From Marsupella aquatica (taxonomy: Eukaryota; Marchantiophyta), in assembly GCA_973895155.1 (NCBI GenBank), contig OZ316897.1:16802001-16866000 (forward strand): 64,000 nt of DNA, read 5' to 3'. The first letter of the stretch is position 1. The number at the start of each line of letters is the position of its first letter. This document shows, piece after piece, positions 60,896 through 64,000 of the stretch. The notes beneath the pieces were generated by a model. The model searched no databases and was not told where the DNA came from. It saw only the letters and a list, made by a program, of their open reading frames with translations. Both the position numbers and the translations under genes were made by a program.

Positions 60896-61150
60896 AGCTT
60901 AGTGGCATGAGCTAGATATGTAGTGCATGGTAGCCTTTATACTAGCATATATGTACCATCTAGTATAGTAAGCTACCTAGGCTACTACATAGTGTACATA
61001 CCGGGGTGTTTCCCTTTTTGAATATGACATTTTGAGCTTGTACATATAACATTCTTTTGCATCAATCATAATTTAACCCAATTTGGCCCATTTCACCCTA
61101 AAACTAGTCCAATGCAATATCCATCGGAAAATCACCTAATTATCCCATGC
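60896..61150. other. No feature seen
   Basis: AT-rich intergenic sequence without a coding frame. Confidence 0.4.
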
Positions 61151-61610
61151 TTTCTGTATCGGGACATCCGATACTTTGCTCTTCGAAAAGTCCTATACTA
61201 AATGCATCGGACCCCTCGTCCAGCAAGCATGACAAAAATCCAGTGTCCGATATGAAAGACTTCGGACCATCCGATATTACAACCATGGGATTTTCCGATA
61301 CATGCAACATTGGACCTTCCGATCCGTGCGTAATCCAATGGATGTTGCAAGACTAAAAGCATCGGAAATTCTGATGCTATGAATTACGCACATTGCGAAG
61401 CTCCTGGTAACGGAAATTCCGATATGATATGTATTGAACGCCAAGTTTTGCGATTAAGGTCACCCAAGTGGATATCCAACTCTCTTTGCATTGGATACAA
61501 AATATTCCAAAATGTTTTGCTTTGGAAATACCGATGCAAAGAGAAACGGAAAGTCCAAAGGTTGTCCGATGGTCCGTGTCCGATATGTGGAGAATGGGAA
61601 CATACAAAGC
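61151..61610. repeat. Array of short inverted motifs with CGGA/TCCG stems
   Basis: Words 'atcgga' and 'tccgat' and the fuller palindromes cggaaattccg, tcggaccatccga and atcggaaattctgat occur about fifteen times in 450 bp. Pairs lie 3-10 bp apart and can fold as small hairpins. Frames across the array are not protein-like. It has the same plan as the arrays at 7.0-7.65 kb and in the gypsy A LTR but a different stem. Confidence 0.6.
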
Positions 61611-61772
61611 CTGTTACATTGGAAGCGCCAAATTTAGTGTGCGACTTTCCTGAAGGGATCTGATGGAGATGGTATCGAATAAAGGCCCAAAAATGTACTA
61701 GTGGTTGGACCAAATCCATTACGCACTCCCTCACAAGGTTTCATTATAGGAAGTGAACCGATTGAATGATTG

Positions 61773-62323
61773 TGTGGTGCGTTCCATGGCTCCCTAAACC
61801 CAAGAAACCCCCCTGCACAAGTCGATTCCCACAGGTTTCGCTCTTGGCGAGGCCGGTTCCGCGGCTTAGCGGCATGGGACGCTGCTAACTCTCTACTAAC
61901 ATTTTACACACATATATTGGACAGATCCCTCATTGGGTCATGAGATACGTAGCCGGCCACTTCTATGCCTTCCCTTGTCCTCCTCTCCTGGTCTTCCTTT
62001 AGGTATGTTTGGATTTCGCCGCCGGAATGATCCCCAACTGGCTTCGGTAAGCCACTAAGACCTCTCTCAGCTTGACACATCCAACTCTTACTACCGTGCT
62101 TACTCCCTTCTCTTGGTTGATGTGGGCAATCTTCAAACAAGTTAATGCGACACACAAATAGCAAAATGACTCCTTCTGACTGAGTTATACCATGCACTGG
62201 TCATACAAACAGTACTTCTCATACACAAGATCTGCGAACTAAGCCGTGAGGCCAACTCTATTCATCTCTTAGGCATGAGAAAACATGAATATACACAAGG
62301 GTCATAGTATAACTAACCGAGAG
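61773..62323. repeat. Dispersed repeat, copy 2
   Basis: About 551 bp, same orientation as 8386-8943 and similar along its length (gcggcttagcggcatggg, gatacgtagccggcc). It starts tgtggtgcg and its similarity ends at ctaaccgagag. No ORF. Confidence 0.65.
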
Positions 62324-62872
62324 GCCTCATTCACAATTGGAGGACCCAAAAGGAACGTCACACTCAAAAGCGACCATAGTTTATTATGCTTTAGGATATT
62401 ATTTTTAGGGTGTAATGAGATGATATAGAAAATTTGATGTACTATACTTAATAAACATCCTATAGGTTGGTAACATTCATTAAACTATCTAGCATTTGAG
62501 ACTTTGAAGCTTTCCTTATATGTCCTTCAAAGATTGATAAAAAGGACTTGTCATGCAACGGGTCACATCATTTCAGGACTCAAAAGGACTCTAAAAAATG
62601 CATTTTAGACAATGAAATTTTACCAAAGCATGCATACTAATAGCATAATCTTATATTTCAAAACTTAAATAGTGACACACACTAAACCTTTATGTACAGG
62701 ACAAAAATAATCAGTAATTTTGGCTTATTTAGGGCCATCAATAATAGGATCCCTTAAAACAGTTGAAAACTCAATGTATCTACATGGTGAGGTAGGTTAC
62801 ACCATGTAAAATAGTCTTGTGAAAAAATTAGACTTAAATGTCTTGAGATAAAATCATGATGAACCTTTTTCC
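62324..62872. other. No feature seen; upstream of the SET gene
   Basis: AT-rich non-coding sequence. It is presumably promoter and leader of the SET gene, but no clear TATA box or other signal was picked out. Confidence 0.4.
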
Positions 62873-63845
62873 ATGTTACGAAAGCGTTGTGGACGTCATA
62901 CGGCAGGGGCTTCTTCATCTCATATGGTAAGTGTTATGCCTTAGTTTTCCTACCCTATTCCCATTACTCAATGGTTGAAGGTTTTTAATTTCACACCTAC
63001 TTTTGTTTGTTTTGGTTTCGGTGGAATAGGTATCCAATAGGCCTAGACCTGCGGCACAAGCACCCTATGTCCCATCACAAGGTGTTCTAAATGCTATAGG
63101 CAATGCATTCTCACAAGCCTTGGGTCTAGCGGCAAGGCCCATCAGTCCTAGGGAAGTTGGGGTTGAGGCTATTGTCCCAAGAGGGAGAAAGCGTTCCAAG
63201 AGGCGGGCCCGAGGGGATACTGATTTGTACAAGGCAGTGGTTACGGGTAGGTGGGGTGATTGTGAGTTTATTGGCAGATGTGTCCCTATCATCAAGGACT
63301 GGGATCCTAAGACTCTTGGTTTGCTACAACAGCTTTCCTACGGTGAGGAGGTAGAGGTTTGGGGTAGACATTGGGTTATCAAACCTTCCACACTTGGGGA
63401 TAGACATGGCTATGGAGTTTTTGCGTGTGAGGACATCATTGTGGACACCGAGAGTGGTAGAGGTGGATGCGGCCGAGAGGGGCCTACTTTGTTTCCTTAT
63501 GGTGGACCCATCTACAAGAGAAGACATTGGAACATGATCCTTGCACAACACCCTGAGTGGAAGACTTATGCATTGGACATGGATACTTTTGATGGAAACA
63601 CTAGAAGGTATAGTGAGCAGCGTGTCATAGATGGGGACCCCATACGGACTGGGAATATTGTTGGTTTCATAAACAGTACCGTGGGGACTCGCCCTAAGCG
63701 TAGGCAAAATTGTGAGTGGGCTTTCATTGAGGGTCCTCAGCCAGCACCTTATGGCCAGACATATCATCATGACCATTGCCTAGTTGTAGCGACGAGGACC
63801 ATTAACTCAGGGGATGAGTTATTTACTCACTATGAGTGGGATTAG
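62873..63845 (+). CDS. SET-domain protein, two exons, 289 aa
   Basis: The model is 62873-62926 joined to 63030-63845, with GT at 62927 and AG at 63028-63029 and phase kept, ATG at 62873, 289 residues. A basic cluster (RGRKRSKRRARG) is likely a nuclear signal. The SET domain fills the C-terminal half: HGYGVFACEDIIV, LFPYGGPIY, then GNIVGFINSTVGTRPKRRQN, then CLVVATRTINSGDELFTHYE at the end. The family's NH-S/C motif (FINHS) is here FINST, and the end motif ELTFDY is ELFTHYEW; so the cofactor-binding His is missing, and methyltransferase activity is uncertain. Pre-SET and post-SET cysteines are absent. Proteins of this small stand-alone form are known among SET families; the exact subfamily cannot be named here. 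Confidence 0.75.
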
Positions 63846-64000
63846 GGTTAAGTTAAGGGTCATAGGTGGTATGTTGCATATCAAATGACACTACATATGG
63901 CCTTTGGCCACATTTTGTATTTGCACCACAACCAATATTATTTCGTTTTTGCACACCCCTAGCCCATTTATGTGTGTGTTCTCTTTGCAATATAACTTTC
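63846..64000. other. 3' flank of the SET gene
   Basis: A short AT-rich stretch to the window edge; no polyadenylation signal is certain. Confidence 0.4.

Overview
The window is a transposable-element-rich piece of a streptophyte (plant-type) nuclear genome. Evidence: GT-AG introns, non-chromodomain Ty3/gypsy elements with a tRNA-Asp-type primer binding site, an En/Spm (CACTA) element with both plant-type transposase genes, TTTAGGG motifs, and EDM2-like PHD, F-box, BRCT and SET proteins. No rRNA, tRNA or bacterial operon structure was seen. The species cannot be named from sequence alone.

The main structure is a nest of insertions, nearly every level closed by a target-site duplication (TSD). 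An old solo LTR (11219-59904, TSD gaggg) was hit near its start by a 17.8 kb CACTA element (11270-29049, TSD tac) and further in by gypsy element A (30904-59235, TSD gcccc). Gypsy element B (31750-46524, TSD cgtgc) then inserted inside the 3' LTR of A. Inside the CACTA tnpB gene sits a 665 bp hAT-type MITE (21121-21785, TSD gtcgaact, perfect 15 bp TIRs). Both gypsy elements have nearly identical LTRs, so both insertions are recent. A second solo LTR (3446-6850) lies in the left flank.

Region by region: 1-3400, repeats, an En/Spm remnant and a RING-type zinc-finger gene or fragment. 3446-6850, solo LTR carrying a long ORF broken by one stop. 6900-10900, a possible exon, a dense short-hairpin array, a dispersed repeat and a decayed tnpB remnant. 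11270-29049, CACTA element: G-rich TTTAGGG tract, duplicated blocks, then an EDM2-like PHD gene, a tandem-BRCT gene, an F-box-like gene, a broken tnpB and an apparently intact nine-exon tnpA (750 aa). 30904-59235, gypsy A: gag-pro and pol are separated by one in-frame UGA followed by CAA UUA, a TMV-type readthrough context; accessory ORFs and a second retropepsin-like ORF lie downstream of integrase, between two copies of the polypurine-tract motif. 31750-46524, gypsy B: 4079 bp LTRs each encoding a 618-residue coiled-coil protein; pol has a frameshift between RT and RNase H. 59905-62872, flank with a CGGA/TCCG inverted-motif array and a second copy of the dispersed repeat. 62873-63845, a two-exon SET-domain gene.

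The strongest candidates for something undescribed are: (1) the CACTA element carrying chromatin/DNA-damage-type reader genes (PHD, BRCT, F-box) beside its transposases; (2) gypsy LTRs that themselves encode a long protein, seen in B and, in similar layout, in the separate solo LTR; (3) arrays of short hairpins with element-specific stems (GACGCT/AGCGTC in gypsy A, AAGGAC/GTCCTT near 7 kb, CGGA/TCCG near 61 kb); and (4) the UGA-CAAUUA junction in gypsy A.
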